DNA of 64,000 nucleotides from Sphingopyxis sp. OAS728 (GTDB lineage Bacteria; Pseudomonadota; Alphaproteobacteria; Sphingomonadales; Sphingomonadaceae): NCBI RefSeq assembly GCF_014873485.1, contig NZ_JADBDT010000001.1, forward strand, positions 2,852,001-2,916,000, written 5' to 3'. Made by a program: the position numbers and the translations under genes. Of the stretch, positions 53,482 to 62,963 are shown one piece after another. The notes below the pieces were generated by a model that saw nothing but the letters and a program-made list of their open reading frames with translations, was not told where the DNA came from and did not search any database. Every line of letters begins with the position of its first letter. Position 1 is the first letter of the stretch.

Positions 53482-53507
53482 GCCGCGCCGTTTAACGGCT
53501 GCGCGGC
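53482..53507. promoter_or_regulatory. Hairpin directly upstream of hisC ATG
   Basis: GCCGCGC (53482-53488) pairs with GCGCGGC (53501-53507), and an inner CGTT/AACG stem closes a single-base loop. On the minus strand the structure ends one base before the hisC start codon, so it would occlude ribosome binding. Confidence 0.45.
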
Positions 53508-53572
53508 CCAAGTCCAGCGTCGAGTCCAGTACGTTGACAGGGTGCGTCCGCCCGCTTAGCCCCGCGCGCACC

Positions 53573-54697
53573 ATGGCGAGCCTTCTCCACGATATCCGTC
53601 ATCACAGCGTGACCATCGCGGCGCCGCTGCCGCTCGACAGCGGCCAGGTGCTGCCTTCGGTGACGATCGCCTACCAAAGCTATGGCGCGCTCAACGCCGA
53701 CAAATCGAACGCGGTGCTGATCTGCCATGCGCTCACCGGCGACCAATATGTCGCGAGCGACCATCCGGCGACGGGAAAGCCCGGCTGGTGGGCGCGCATG
53801 GTCGGCCCGGGCAAGCCGATCGACACCGACCGGTTCCACGTCATCTGCGCCAATGTGCTCGGCAGCTGCATGGGAACGAGCGGTCCCGCCTCGCCCGATG
53901 CGACAAGCGGCGCGCCGCTCGGCATGGCGTTTCCCGTCATCACGATCACCGACATGGTGCGCGCGCAGGCCATGCTGCTCGATCATCTCGGTATTTCGCG
54001 ACTTCATGCCGTCGTCGGCGGGTCGATGGGCGGGATGCAGACGCTCGCCTGGGCCGCGACCTATCCCGATCGCCTCGCCTCGGCGCTCGTCATCGCGAGC
54101 GCGGCGCGGCATTCGGCACAGAATATCGCGTTCCACGAGGTCGGGCGGCAGGCGATCATGGCCGACCCCGACTGGCAGGACGGCCAATATTACGGCAGCG
54201 CGCGCGCGCCGACCAAAGGGCTCGCGGTTGCGCGCATGGCGGCGCACATCACCTATTTGTCCGAGGAAGGGCTGACCGAGAAATTCGGCCGCCGGCTGCA
54301 GGCGCGCGATATCAAGAGCTTCGGCTTCGACGCCGATTTCCAGGTCGAATCCTACCTCCGCCATCAGGGGCTCGCCTTCACCGACCGCTTCGACGCGAAC
54401 GCCTATCTCTATATCACGCGCGCGATGGACTATTTCGATCTCGCCGACCCGCACGACGGACGGCTGGCAGGCGCCTTCGCCAATGCGAAGGATGTCCGCT
54501 TCACGCTCGTCAGCTTCGACACCGACTGGCTCTATCCGACCTCCGAATCGCGCCGCGTCGTGCAGGCGTTACAAAGCGTCGGCGCCGCCGCAAGTTTCGT
54601 CGAGCTGTCGGCGCCCTTCGGTCACGACAGCTTCCTCCTCGACGTCCCCGCGCTCGACCGCCTCGTCGCCGGCGCCTTGCAGGCTGACCTTCGATGA
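53573..54697 (+). CDS. metX: Homoserine O-acyltransferase (MetX family)
   Basis: 374 aa alpha/beta-hydrolase. The nucleophile Ser151 is in [15 protein letters not shown]; the late [12 protein letters not shown] supplies the Asp and FGHDSFL the His. The start ATG at 53573 gives [15 protein letters not shown]; the upstream open frame overlaps the hisC leader and is rejected. Acetyl- versus succinyl-specificity cannot be told from the sequence. First step of methionine branch; metW follows after a GNAT gene. Confidence 0.92.
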   Translation: MASLLHDIRHHSVTIAAPLPLDSGQVLPSVTIAYQSYGALNADKSNAVLICHALTGDQYVASDHPATGKPGWWARMVGPGKPIDTDRFHVICANVLGSCMGTSGPASPDATSGAPLGMAFPVITITDMVRAQAMLLDHLGISRLHAVVGGSMGGMQTLAWAATYPDRLASALVIASAARHSAQNIAFHEVGRQAIMADPDWQDGQYYGSARAPTKGLAVARMAAHITYLSEEGLTEKFGRRLQARDIKSFGFDADFQVESYLRHQGLAFTDRFDANAYLYITRAMDYFDLADPHDGRLAGAFANAKDVRFTLVSFDTDWLYPTSESRRVVQALQSVGAAASFVELSAPFGHDSFLLDVPALDRLVAGALQADLR

Positions 54698-55125
54698 CGG
54701 GCACCTATCGCCTGTCCTTCGACCCTGCGGACATGCAGGTCGACGCGATCCATGCGTTTCTGACCCGGTCCTATTGGTCCGAAAATATTGCGCGTACCGT
54801 CGTCGAACGCGCGATTGCAGGCTCGCTGTGTGTCGGCATCCTGACGCCAGGCGGCGAGCAGGTCGGCTTTGCCCGCGTCGTTACCGATCGCGCGACCTTC
54901 GCCTATCTGGCCGACGTCTATGTGCTTGAAGCGCATCGCGGGCACGGCCTCGCTGCCCGCATGGTGACGGCATTGCACGATCATCCCGAACTGCAGGGCC
55001 TGCGACGCTGGATGCTCGCGACCAGCGACGCCCACGGCCTTTATTCCGGGCTTGGCTGGACCGCGATCGACGATGGCACGCCGTTCATGCAGCGGCATTT
55101 CCCCGACGTTTACCGGCAGGCCTGA
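54694..55125 (+). CDS. GNAT-family N-acetyltransferase
   Basis: 143 aa. The acetyl-CoA pyrophosphate loop is [19 protein letters not shown] (R-G-H-G-L-A variant of Q/RxxGxG/A). Other GNAT features are the early [11 protein letters not shown] and late [13 protein letters not shown]. The acceptor substrate is unknown. It starts inside the metX stop (ATGA) and ends 2 bases before metW, so it is part of the metX operon. Confidence 0.85.
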   Translation: MTGTYRLSFDPADMQVDAIHAFLTRSYWSENIARTVVERAIAGSLCVGILTPGGEQVGFARVVTDRATFAYLADVYVLEAHRGHGLAARMVTALHDHPELQGLRRWMLATSDAHGLYSGLGWTAIDDGTPFMQRHFPDVYRQA

Positions 55126-55127
55126 CG

Positions 55128-55712
55128 ATGAAGCTTCGCCCCGACCTCGCCATCATCGCCGACGCGGTTCCCGCGACGTCACGCGTGCTCGACGTCGGCT
55201 GCGGCGACGGCGAGCTGATGGTTGCGCTGCGGGGCAAGGGCGTCGACGCGCGGGGGCTGGAGATCGATCCCGACAATGTCACCGCCGCAATTGCGCGGGG
55301 CCAGTCGGTCGTGCAGGGCGACGCCAACCATGACCTCGCCGACTATCCCGACGATGCCTTCGACTATGCGATCCTGTCGCAGACGCTCCAGACGACCGAG
55401 CGGCCGGACAGGGTCGTCGACGAACTCCTGCGCATCGCGCCGCGCGCCTTCGTCAGCTTCCCCAATTTCGCGCACTGGCGCGTGCGGCTCGCGCTGCTGT
55501 GGGGCGGCCGCATGCCGGTCACGCGCTCGATCCCGGTCGCCTGGTACGAGACCCCGAACATCCACCATGTCACGGTCAGCGATTTCCGCGACCTCGTCCG
55601 CGCGAAGGGCATCAAGGTCGAGCGCGTCTGGCATCTCTCGGGCGACAAGCCGACCGGCGACGCCGCCGCGAGCTGGCGCGCCGAGCATGCGATCTTCCTG
55701 ATTTCGCGTTAA
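55128..55712 (+). CDS. metW: Methionine biosynthesis protein MetW
   Basis: 194 aa methyltransferase-like protein. The SAM-binding motif I is VLDVGCGDGELMVALRGKG; FDYAILSQTLQTTERPDRVV and FPNFAHWRVRLALLWGGRMP are diagnostic of MetW. MetW activates MetX in related organisms. The stop overlaps the convergent TetR gene stop. Confidence 0.94.
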   Translation: MKLRPDLAIIADAVPATSRVLDVGCGDGELMVALRGKGVDARGLEIDPDNVTAAIARGQSVVQGDANHDLADYPDDAFDYAILSQTLQTTERPDRVVDELLRIAPRAFVSFPNFAHWRVRLALLWGGRMPVTRSIPVAWYETPNIHHVTVSDFRDLVRAKGIKVERVWHLSGDKPTGDAAASWRAEHAIFLISR

Positions 55713-56344
55713 TCCTGCTTTTTCAGCCCGTTCGCGAGCAAGTCATTCGCGACGCGCGCAATCTCCGAAATATCGCTCTCGGTATCCCAGAGCCCGTAGC
55801 GCATGCCGAGAAAGACATTCATTCCGCCGATTGCCCACGCGTGGATTTCACTGACGTCATCGCGGATTTCGCCTCGCGCCGCTCCTCCTTCGAGCCGTTG
55901 CCGCACGCGCGCGACGGTCGTTTCATAATGGCGGCGATAGCTCGCATAATCGACAAATTCGGCTTCATCGATGATGCGGTAAATCTCCTTATGCTCGCGC
56001 ACGAAGCCCAGATAGGATTCGAGCCCGATACGCTCGGCGCTGATCCCGTCGGGCGCCGACTGTACGAGCGGCGTGACATGATCGCGTAATTGTTCGCTCA
56101 TATAGCGGACGAGCGCCCGGAAGATTTCCTCTTTCGAATCGAAATAGGTGTAGAAACTGCCGAGCGCAGTCCCCGCGCGGCGCGTGATCGCGCTGATCGA
56201 TGCTTCGTGAAAGCCCCGTTCGCCGAATTCGATCGCCGCCGCGTCGAGCAGCTTGCGCAGCGTCCGGCGCCCGCGCTCGGTACGCGGCGTCTTGTCGCGC
56301 GCATCGCTCCCGGCATTGTCTGTCGCGGCTGGCGGCTGATCCAT
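55709..56344 (-). CDS. TetR-family transcription regulator
   Basis: 211 aa from the ATG at 56344 (GAGG 7 bases upstream). The N-terminal HTH is LLDAAAIEFGERGFHEASIS followed by AITRRAGTALGSFYTYFDSK, very typical. The C-terminal ligand domain ends in IGGMNVFLGMRYGLWD. It is divergent from a TonB-dependent receptor with a 16-bp palindrome in the gap, so the receptor gene is the likely target. Ligand unknown; a fatty-acyl or steroid-type effector is possible. Confidence 0.88.
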   Translation of the reverse strand: MDQPPAATDNAGSDARDKTPRTERGRRTLRKLLDAAAIEFGERGFHEASISAITRRAGTALGSFYTYFDSKEEIFRALVRYMSEQLRDHVTPLVQSAPDGISAERIGLESYLGFVREHKEIYRIIDEAEFVDYASYRRHYETTVARVRQRLEGGAARGEIRDDVSEIHAWAIGGMNVFLGMRYGLWDTESDISEIARVANDLLANGLKKQD

Positions 56345-56435
56345 AATGATCCTCGTCTCCCCTCCGTCGCTGCCCCATTCGCTGCATCGTGGCTTTTCCG
56401 CACCACTGGCAAGCAAAAAACGACGGCCCAACATT

Positions 56436-56451
56436 CCAAGTTGAAACTTGG
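56436..56451. promoter_or_regulatory. Candidate TetR operator
   Basis: CCAAGTTGAAACTTGG is a perfect 7+2+7 palindrome in the 207-bp divergent gap. On the plus strand it overlaps TTGAAA (56441-56446), a plausible -35 box with TATTGG 17 bases further as -10. Binding would repress the receptor gene, and possibly the regulator itself. An overlapping TGAAAC/GTTTCA dyad is also present. Confidence 0.6.
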
Positions 56452-56551
56452 TTCATGTTTCATTATTGGATGCGGCGCGGCTTGGCAAGCACCGGCCCAA
56501 GAAAACCAGAACAAGGGTGGCGAGGGGTCACCCGCCACATGGGAGAGTATC

Positions 56552-58942
56552 ATGCGTCCTTTCGCCCGCCCGCTGCGCCGTGCCATCCTTGCTACCAGCG
56601 CGCTTTCGATGATTGCTTTCGCCCCGCCCGCCTTCGCGCAGGAAGCGGGCACGACGGACGCCGACGATAACGAGATCATCGTGACGGCACGCCGTCGCGA
56701 CGAACGCCTCATCGATGTGCCCGTAGCGATCACCGCCTATTCGGGCGAGGCGCTCGAAAAGGCCGGCGCGATCGACATTACCGAAATCGGCCAGACGACG
56801 CCGAACACGACGCTCGAAGTCTCGCGCGGCTCGAACTCGACACTCAGCGCCTTCATCCGCGGCGTCGGCCAGCAGGATCCGGTGTCGGGCTTCGAACAGG
56901 GCGTCGGCATCTATCTCGACGACGTCTACCTCAACCGCCCGCAGGCCGCGGTGCTCGATATCTACGACGTCGAACGCATCGAAATCCTGCGCGGGCCGCA
57001 GGGCACGCTCTATGGCCGCAACACGATCGGCGGCGCGGTCAAATATGTGACAAAGCCGCTGCCGCAGGATTTCTCGTTCAAGATCAAGGGCACGCTCGGC
57101 ACTTATGACCAGGCCGATCTCGTCGTCACCGCCAGCGCGCCGATTGGCGACCTGCTGCGCGTCGGCGGGTCGGTCGCGCGCCTGTCGCGCGGCGGCTTCG
57201 GCGACAATCTCACCACCGGCCTCGAAAACTACAACAAGGACATCTGGGCCGGCCGCGGCACCGTCGAACTCGGCGGTTATGACGCCCCCGTCCTCATCCG
57301 CATCACCGGCGACTACAGCAAGGACAAGAGCAATCCGCGCGGCGGTCACCGCCTAATCGCCGGGCTGAAATCGGGCGCGCCGGTCCTCGACGATGTCTAC
57401 GACACCCGCGGCGGGCTCAACGACCCGAAGCAGGATATCGAGGCCTATGGTCTCGCGATGAATGTCACTGCCGAGCTCAGCGACACCGTCACACTCCGTT
57501 CGATCAGCGCATGGCGCAAGGATAATTCGGCGACCCCGATCGATTTCGACGCGCTGCCCGCGGTCGACGTCGACGTCCCCGGCTATTATTTCAACGAACA
57601 GCTGAGCCAAGAATTCCAGCTCCTCTACGAAGGCGACAAGCTCAAGGGTCTGCTCGGCTTCTATTATCTCGATGCCAGTGCCGACACATTGTTCGACGTA
57701 CGCATCTTCAACAATGTCGCGGGGCTCACCGCCTTTACCGAGGCCGACGTCGACACGACGACCTTCGCGGTGTTCGGCGACTTCACCTATGATTTCACCG
57801 ACCAGTTCAGCCTCTCGGTCGGCGGCCGCTACACATGGGACAAGCGCGAGGCGCATATCCTGCGCCAAAATTATCTCGGCGGCGGTTCGCCCGTGTTCGG
57901 CGGCGCAGGGGTCGCCCTCGGCGCGCCGGCGACCAATTTCAACGGCAGCCGCAGCTACAACAAATTCACCCCGCGCGTCTCGCTGTCGTACAAGCCGACC
58001 CCCGACCATAATTTCTACGCGAGCTATTCGCAGGGCTTCAAGGGCGGCGGCTTCGACCCGCGCGGCGTCGGCTCGAACGCCCCCGCGGCGATCCCCGGCC
58101 AACCCACGAGCGACGAGGTCGCTGATTTCCTCGGCTTCCGCCCCGAAAAGGTCGAAAGCTATGAACTCGGCTACAAGGGCAGCCTGCTCGACGGCGCGCT
58201 CAACGTCGCGCTCGCGGGCTTCTATGCCGACTATACCGACGTCCAGATCCCCGGCTCGGTGGCCTGCGTCTCGCAAGGCCTGCCGACCTTCTGCGGCGTG
58301 GTGTCGAACGCGGGCAAGGCCAAGTTCAAGGGCCTTGAGTTTGAGGGCCGCGCACGACTGGGTCAGGATATGGCCACCCCGGGCGACCGCCTGACCTTCT
58401 CGACCGCGCTCGGCTTTATCGACGCCGACTACAAGGAATATATCGCCAATATCGCAAGCGTTCCGACCGATGTCGCCGATTTCCGCGAAGTGCAGAATAC
58501 GCCGAAATGGACCGCGAGCGGCACGCTTGCCTACTCGGCCCCGGTCGGTGACGGCGACATCAGCTTCGCGACGACGGTCTCGTATCGCAGCAAGACCTAT
58601 CAGTTCGAAATCCCGAACCCCTATATCGACCAGAAGGGCTTCGCCTTGTGGGACGCGAGCCTCGTCTACACCGCGCCCGACGACCGCTGGAGCATCGGCG
58701 TGTTCGGCAAGAACCTGCTCGACAAGCAGTATAAGACCTCGGGCTATACCTTCATGGTCGCCAATGCGACGACCGGCGCGCTGACGCAGACCGTCGCCCC
58801 GACACCGATCGCGGCGAGCTGCCCCGGCATGGCCCCGCTCCCGGCGGGCAGCCTGATCCCGGCACTCGGCTGCGAAGGCGTACTCACCGCCTTCTACGGC
58901 AATCCGCGGCAGGTCTTCGTCACCGGCACGGTCAAATTCTGA
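56552..58942 (+). CDS. TonB-dependent receptor (second, siderophore-like type)
   Basis: 796 aa from the ATG at 56552 (GGGAGAG upstream); the longer frame is discarded as it runs through the operator region. Signal peptide ends near APPAFAQ. The TonB box is NEIIVTARRRDERL. The plug includes SAFIRGVGQQDPVSGFEQGV and ILRGPQGTLYGRNTIGGAVK; the barrel ends PRQVFVTGTVKF. This architecture is common among sphingomonad receptors for hydrophobic compounds; the substrate is unknown. Confidence 0.92.
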   Translation: MRPFARPLRRAILATSALSMIAFAPPAFAQEAGTTDADDNEIIVTARRRDERLIDVPVAITAYSGEALEKAGAIDITEIGQTTPNTTLEVSRGSNSTLSAFIRGVGQQDPVSGFEQGVGIYLDDVYLNRPQAAVLDIYDVERIEILRGPQGTLYGRNTIGGAVKYVTKPLPQDFSFKIKGTLGTYDQADLVVTASAPIGDLLRVGGSVARLSRGGFGDNLTTGLENYNKDIWAGRGTVELGGYDAPVLIRITGDYSKDKSNPRGGHRLIAGLKSGAPVLDDVYDTRGGLNDPKQDIEAYGLAMNVTAELSDTVTLRSISAWRKDNSATPIDFDALPAVDVDVPGYYFNEQLSQEFQLLYEGDKLKGLLGFYYLDASADTLFDVRIFNNVAGLTAFTEADVDTTTFAVFGDFTYDFTDQFSLSVGGRYTWDKREAHILRQNYLGGGSPVFGGAGVALGAPATNFNGSRSYNKFTPRVSLSYKPTPDHNFYASYSQGFKGGGFDPRGVGSNAPAAIPGQPTSDEVADFLGFRPEKVESYELGYKGSLLDGALNVALAGFYADYTDVQIPGSVACVSQGLPTFCGVVSNAGKAKFKGLEFEGRARLGQDMATPGDRLTFSTALGFIDADYKEYIANIASVPTDVADFREVQNTPKWTASGTLAYSAPVGDGDISFATTVSYRSKTYQFEIPNPYIDQKGFALWDASLVYTAPDDRWSIGVFGKNLLDKQYKTSGYTFMVANATTGALTQTVAPTPIAASCPGMAPLPAGSLIPALGCEGVLTAFYGNPRQVFVTGTVKF

Positions 58943-58965
58943 TTTTCGGATAATAAGGGGGGAGA

Positions 58966-58992
58966 GGGGCGTCCACTGCGGCGCCCCTTTTT
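58966..58992 (+). terminator. Rho-independent terminator after the TonB receptor gene
   Basis: GGGGCG (58966-58971) pairs with CGCCCC (58982-58987) and is followed by TTTTT (58988-58992). It ends the receptor transcript directly before the convergent CoA-transferase stop. Confidence 0.8.
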
Positions 58993-60114
58993 CTATGCGC
59001 CGAGCGGCGGCGCCCCCGTTCGCGCGGCCATACGCTCGCCGTCGATGACGATCGGGCTGGCGAGCCCGTCGACGCTGGCGCCTTCGGGGCGAAAACGCAT
59101 CCCGCGCGCCTGAACCTGCGGATCGGCGAAGACGCTCGCAATATCGTTGATCGGCCCCGCGGGAACGCCCTCGGCCTCGAGCGCGAGCGACAGCGGCTGC
59201 GCTTCCCACGCCGCGATCTTCCCCGCGAGCAGCGGGATCAATTCGCCGCGGTTCGCCAGTCGCGCAGCGTTGCTCGCGAATCGCGCATCGTCGGCCCAGC
59301 CCGGCTCGCCCAGAATCACACATAATTTACGAAACTGGCCGTCGTTGCCGACCGCGATCACCAGCTGCCCGTCGGCGGTCGCGAACGCCTGATAGGGCAC
59401 GACATTGGCATGGCCATTGCCCATCCGCCGCGGCGATACGCCGCTCGCGAGATAATTGGCGGCCTGATTGGCGAGTACCCCGACCTGGCAATCGAGCAAA
59501 GCCATATCGACATGCGCGCCCTTCCCGGTGACGTCACGCCGCCGCAGTGCCGCGAGGATCGCGACGGTCGAATACATGCCGGTGAAGATATCGGCGTAAG
59601 CTATTCCGGCCTTTTGCGGCGCGCCATCGGGCTCGCCGGTCAGCGACATCGCGCCGCCCATCGCCTGGATGATGAAATCATAGCCCGCGCGGTGCGCATA
59701 GGGCCCGGTCTGCCCGAATCCCGTGATCGAGCAAACAATGAGGCGCGGAAAGTCGGCGCGGAGTGTCGCGGGATCGAGGCCATATTTGGCGAGCCCGCCA
59801 ACCTTGTAATTCTCGATCACCACATCGGCCTCGGCGATCAGCGCGCGCGCCGCCGCCTGCCCTTCCGCGCTCGCGATATCGATCGCCACACCCGTCTTGC
59901 CGCGGTTGGTGCTATGATAATAAGCGGCGCCGAGATTTGCGCCGCTCTCATCCGTGACGAACGGTGGTCCCCAGCTGCGCGTATCGTCGCCCGCCCCCGG
60001 CCGCTCGACCTTGACGACCTCGGCGCCAAGATCGGCGAGCAATTGCCCGCACCAGGGGCCCGCGAGCACCCGCGCCAGTTCGACGACGCGGATGCCTTCC
60101 AGCGGTTTATGCAA
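58993..60114 (-). CDS. Class III CoA-transferase, likely succinyl-CoA:glutarate CoA-transferase
   Basis: 373 aa. The catalytic aspartate is D175 in [18 protein letters not shown]; the N-terminal [20 protein letters not shown] and the [16 protein letters not shown] region are canonical. The gene overlaps the end of glutaryl-CoA dehydrogenase by 8 bases and is transcribed with it, which supports activation of glutarate to glutaryl-CoA in lysine degradation. Formyl-CoA transferase or racemase activity cannot be excluded by sequence alone. Confidence 0.85.
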   Translation of the reverse strand: MHKPLEGIRVVELARVLAGPWCGQLLADLGAEVVKVERPGAGDDTRSWGPPFVTDESGANLGAAYYHSTNRGKTGVAIDIASAEGQAAARALIAEADVVIENYKVGGLAKYGLDPATLRADFPRLIVCSITGFGQTGPYAHRAGYDFIIQAMGGAMSLTGEPDGAPQKAGIAYADIFTGMYSTVAILAALRRRDVTGKGAHVDMALLDCQVGVLANQAANYLASGVSPRRMGNGHANVVPYQAFATADGQLVIAVGNDGQFRKLCVILGEPGWADDARFASNAARLANRGELIPLLAGKIAAWEAQPLSLALEAEGVPAGPINDIASVFADPQVQARGMRFRPEGASVDGLASPIVIDGERMAARTGAPPLGA

Positions 60115-61309
60115 AGGCCGAAATGCCCGTGATCGCGCGCCCCAGGATCAGCGCATGGACGTCGTGCGTGCCCTCATAGGTGTTCACCGTTTCGAGATTC
60201 ACCGCATGGCGAATCACATGATAATCGGCCGAAATCCCATTGCCGCCGTGCATATCGCGCGCGACGCGCGCGATATCGAGCGCCTTGCCGCAATTGTTGC
60301 GCTTCAGGAGGCTGATCGCATCGGGAATGAGCCGGCCCTCGTCGATCAACCGACCGACGCGCAGTGCGGTGTGCAGGCCCAGCGTGATTTCGGTGAGCAT
60401 ATTGGCGAGCTTCAGCTGGACGATCTGGTTCGCCGCGAGCGGCCGCCCGAACTGCTTGCGCTCGCCGGTATAATTGCGTGCGGCTTCATAGCAGAATTCG
60501 GCGGCGCCCATCGCGCCCCAGCCGATGCCGTAACGCGCACGGTTGAGGCAGCCGAACGGGCCCTTGAGCCCCGACACATGCGGCAACAGCGCATCCTCGC
60601 CGACCTCGACCGAATCCATCACGATTTCGCCGGTGACGGAAGCGCGCAAGGACACCTTGCCCTCGATCTTCGGCGCCGACAGGCCCTTCATGCCCTTTTC
60701 GAGCACGAAACCGCGAATCGCGCCATCGTGCGCGTCGGACTTCGCCCACACGACGAAGACGTCGGCGATCGGCGAGTTGGTGATCCACATCTTCGCGCCC
60801 TTGAGGCGATATCCGCCCTCGATCTTTTCGGCGCGGGTGCGCATCCCGCCCGGGTCGCTGCCCGCGTCGGGTTCGGTCAGGCCGAAACAGCCGACGAGTT
60901 CGCCCGAGGTCAGCCCGGGCAGATATTTCCGCTTCTGCTCCTCGCTGCCATAGGCGTTGATCGGGTGGATCACGAGCGAGCTTTGCACCGAACAGGCCGA
61001 CCGATAGCCCGAATCGACGCGTTCGACTTCGCGCGCGATCAGCCCATAGCTGACGTAGTTCAGCCCCGCGCCGCCATATTCTGGGTCGATCGTCGCGCCG
61101 AGCAGCCCGAGTGCGCCCATTTCCGACATGATCTCGCGGTCGAAGCGTTCATCGAGGAACGCCGAGGTCACGCGCGGCAACAGCGCGTCGGTCGCATAGG
61201 ACCGCGCGGTATCGCGGACCATCCGCTCCTCTTCGCTGAGCTCGGCGTCGAGCTGGAGGGGATCGAGCGGGTCGAGCGCTTCGATGCGCTGCGGATCGGC
61301 GAGGGCCAT
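60107..61309 (-). CDS. gcdH: Glutaryl-CoA dehydrogenase
   Basis: 400 aa. Oxidises and decarboxylates glutaryl-CoA to crotonyl-CoA. Catalytic Glu379 is in [19 protein letters not shown], the GcdH-specific version of the acyl-CoA dehydrogenase active-site segment. [20 protein letters not shown] and [16 protein letters not shown] are further landmarks. The substrate-carboxylate Arg region is in [17 protein letters not shown]. Confidence 0.93.
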   Translation of the reverse strand: MALADPQRIEALDPLDPLQLDAELSEEERMVRDTARSYATDALLPRVTSAFLDERFDREIMSEMGALGLLGATIDPEYGGAGLNYVSYGLIAREVERVDSGYRSACSVQSSLVIHPINAYGSEEQKRKYLPGLTSGELVGCFGLTEPDAGSDPGGMRTRAEKIEGGYRLKGAKMWITNSPIADVFVVWAKSDAHDGAIRGFVLEKGMKGLSAPKIEGKVSLRASVTGEIVMDSVEVGEDALLPHVSGLKGPFGCLNRARYGIGWGAMGAAEFCYEAARNYTGERKQFGRPLAANQIVQLKLANMLTEITLGLHTALRVGRLIDEGRLIPDAISLLKRNNCGKALDIARVARDMHGGNGISADYHVIRHAVNLETVNTYEGTHDVHALILGRAITGISAFA

Positions 61310-61354
61310 GGAACGGGCTTTCTCTAAAGAGCGGCAGCCCTTCCGGAATGCTCG

Positions 61355-62254
61355 CTATGGGGTCGGTTCGGCCGTTTTGCGGGCCATTGCGGCAGCGGGG
61401 CTGTCGCGCGGCTCCAATATCGCCGCGGTCTCGATCAGGTCAAGCGCACGCCGCGCTTCATGATAGCGCCGCGCGGCGATCAGCCAGTCGCTCGCCACAT
61501 CCGATCCCGGCATCGCTTCGACTTCGGCAATCGCGAGGTCGGCCTGTCCGGCGGCGAGATAGCGCCGTGCGCGGTCGAGCCGTTCGGAAGCGCGCGGCGA
61601 CTGCGTCCCCGCGGCGCGCACGACGAACAATTCGCCGAGCTCGCGGCGAAGGCCGGTCCACAGGCTGCCATTGTCGTCGCCGCCGCGTCCGACGAGCTGC
61701 GGCGCCATCGCGTCGAGTTCGGCGCGCAGCTGCTCGAGCGTCACCGGTTCGCGCGACGTATCGATGATCGTCTTCACCGCATTCGGCTGGTCGTCGCCGA
61801 AACGCAGGCGCAGCTGCGCGTCGAGATAGCCGAGCGATAACCCGCGATCGAGCGCGCGGCGCACCGCAAAGGCGACAAGCAAGCCCTCCGCGCGCGACGC
61901 GTTCCCCGACGCCGATTCGGCCTCGAGCGTGATGCGCGACAGACGCTGTTCGAGTTCGGCGACGCGCGCGGCAAGCGCGTTGGCGCCGTCGACCGGTGTC
62001 ACCGCAAGCGGCTGACCCGCAGTGCCCTTGGCCGTACCGCCCGCAACCAGCGTGGGCGCCGCAGGGGCCCCGATCATCCTGGCTGGCGGCACATTTTGAC
62101 CCGTCAGCCAGCGGTTCACCGCCCATCCGCCGCCGGCCACGCCGATCAGGAGCAGGAGGAAGGCACCAATGGCGATGGCGCGGAACGATAGCCCCCTCGC
62201 CGGGACCACCTCGTCCGCTGGGGGCGAGGCGGTGTCGATGCTGTCGATTGCCAT
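61355..62254 (-). CDS. Mitofilin-like inner-membrane protein (COG4223 type)
   Basis: 299 aa from the ATG at 62254. One membrane helix near residues 24-45 (AIAIGAFLLLLIGVAGGGWA), a Pro/Ala linker, a short coiled coil (LAARVAELEQRLSRITLEAE), then a helical periplasmic domain (LDRGLSLGYLDAQLRLRFGD; RRELGELFVVRAAGT). In alphaproteobacteria such proteins lie next to hemCD and are related to mitochondrial mitofilin/Mic60. Role in heme synthesis or membrane shaping is not known here. Confidence 0.78.
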   Translation of the reverse strand: MAIDSIDTASPPADEVVPARGLSFRAIAIGAFLLLLIGVAGGGWAVNRWLTGQNVPPARMIGAPAAPTLVAGGTAKGTAGQPLAVTPVDGANALAARVAELEQRLSRITLEAESASGNASRAEGLLVAFAVRRALDRGLSLGYLDAQLRLRFGDDQPNAVKTIIDTSREPVTLEQLRAELDAMAPQLVGRGGDDNGSLWTGLRRELGELFVVRAAGTQSPRASERLDRARRYLAAGQADLAIAEVEAMPGSDVASDWLIAARRYHEARRALDLIETAAILEPRDSPAAAMARKTAEPTP

Positions 62255-62273
62255 GTTTCTCTTTCGAACGACC

Positions 62274-62963
62274 CTATTTTGCATCCTTGTGCCACAAAGC
62301 ACCGGCCTCTGCCAACATTGCCGCGTCGTTTGGTTGTCCCGCGATGGCGAGATCGCGCCATCCCTCGCCCGCCGCCGCGGCGACCGACGAACTGATCGCG
62401 ACGAGCGCCAGATGGCCACGCTCGTCGCCGACCAGATCCGAAATACGCCGGGCCGCCCGCGCCGAATGCGCGAGCAAGATCGCAGGCGCGGCGATCAGCG
62501 CCGACCATTCCGCCGGGGGCTGCGCCGGTTCGACCTTATAGCATGGCAGCGGGGTGATCGACGCGTCGCGCGCGTCGAATTCCGACCGATCCCGACCGCA
62601 AAGCCATAATATCGTTCGGATATTTCGTGACGCCATATCGTCAAGAAGCCGCCGGGCGTCGGCAGCCCCCGTCATCGCAACCGTCAATCCTGCGCCCTCG
62701 GCGGCGCGAGCCGTTGCAGCGCCAACAGCGTAAACCGGCAGCGACGACAGCTTGGCAAGATCCGCGCCCGCGAGCTTTGCGGCGAAGGCGCTGGTCAGCA
62801 GCAGCGCGTTGAAATTTTCGGCCGCCGGCGCGCGCCACTCTATCGGTCGCGCGGCAAAAAGCGGCATCGCGTGGGCGTCGAGTCCCAGTTTTTTTGCTTG
62901 CTCGACTGTCGCGGCATTGCCCGGTTCAGGGCGCGTGACGATCAGCGGCAAGCCAGTCGTCAT
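62274..62963 (-). CDS. hemD: Uroporphyrinogen-III synthase
   Basis: 229 aa. Cyclises hydroxymethylbilane to uroporphyrinogen III. Conservation in HemD is low; the N-terminal LPLIVTRPEPGNAATVEQAK and the LLLTSAFAA equivalent of the LxFTSxNxV segment fit the family, as does the position overlapping hemC by 4 bases (ATGA). Length is normal. Confidence 0.88.
   Translation of the reverse strand: MTTGLPLIVTRPEPGNAATVEQAKKLGLDAHAMPLFAARPIEWRAPAAENFNALLLTSAFAAKLAGADLAKLSSLPVYAVGAATARAAEGAGLTVAMTGAADARRLLDDMASRNIRTILWLCGRDRSEFDARDASITPLPCYKVEPAQPPAEWSALIAAPAILLAHSARAARRISDLVGDERGHLALVAISSSVAAAAGEGWRDLAIAGQPNDAAMLAEAGALWHKDAK

Noticed and set aside
53482..53572. SAM riboswitch before metX
   Set aside because: The gap is 91 bp and largely taken by the hisC hairpin; no SAM-II, SAM/SAH or SAM-V core sequence was recognised.
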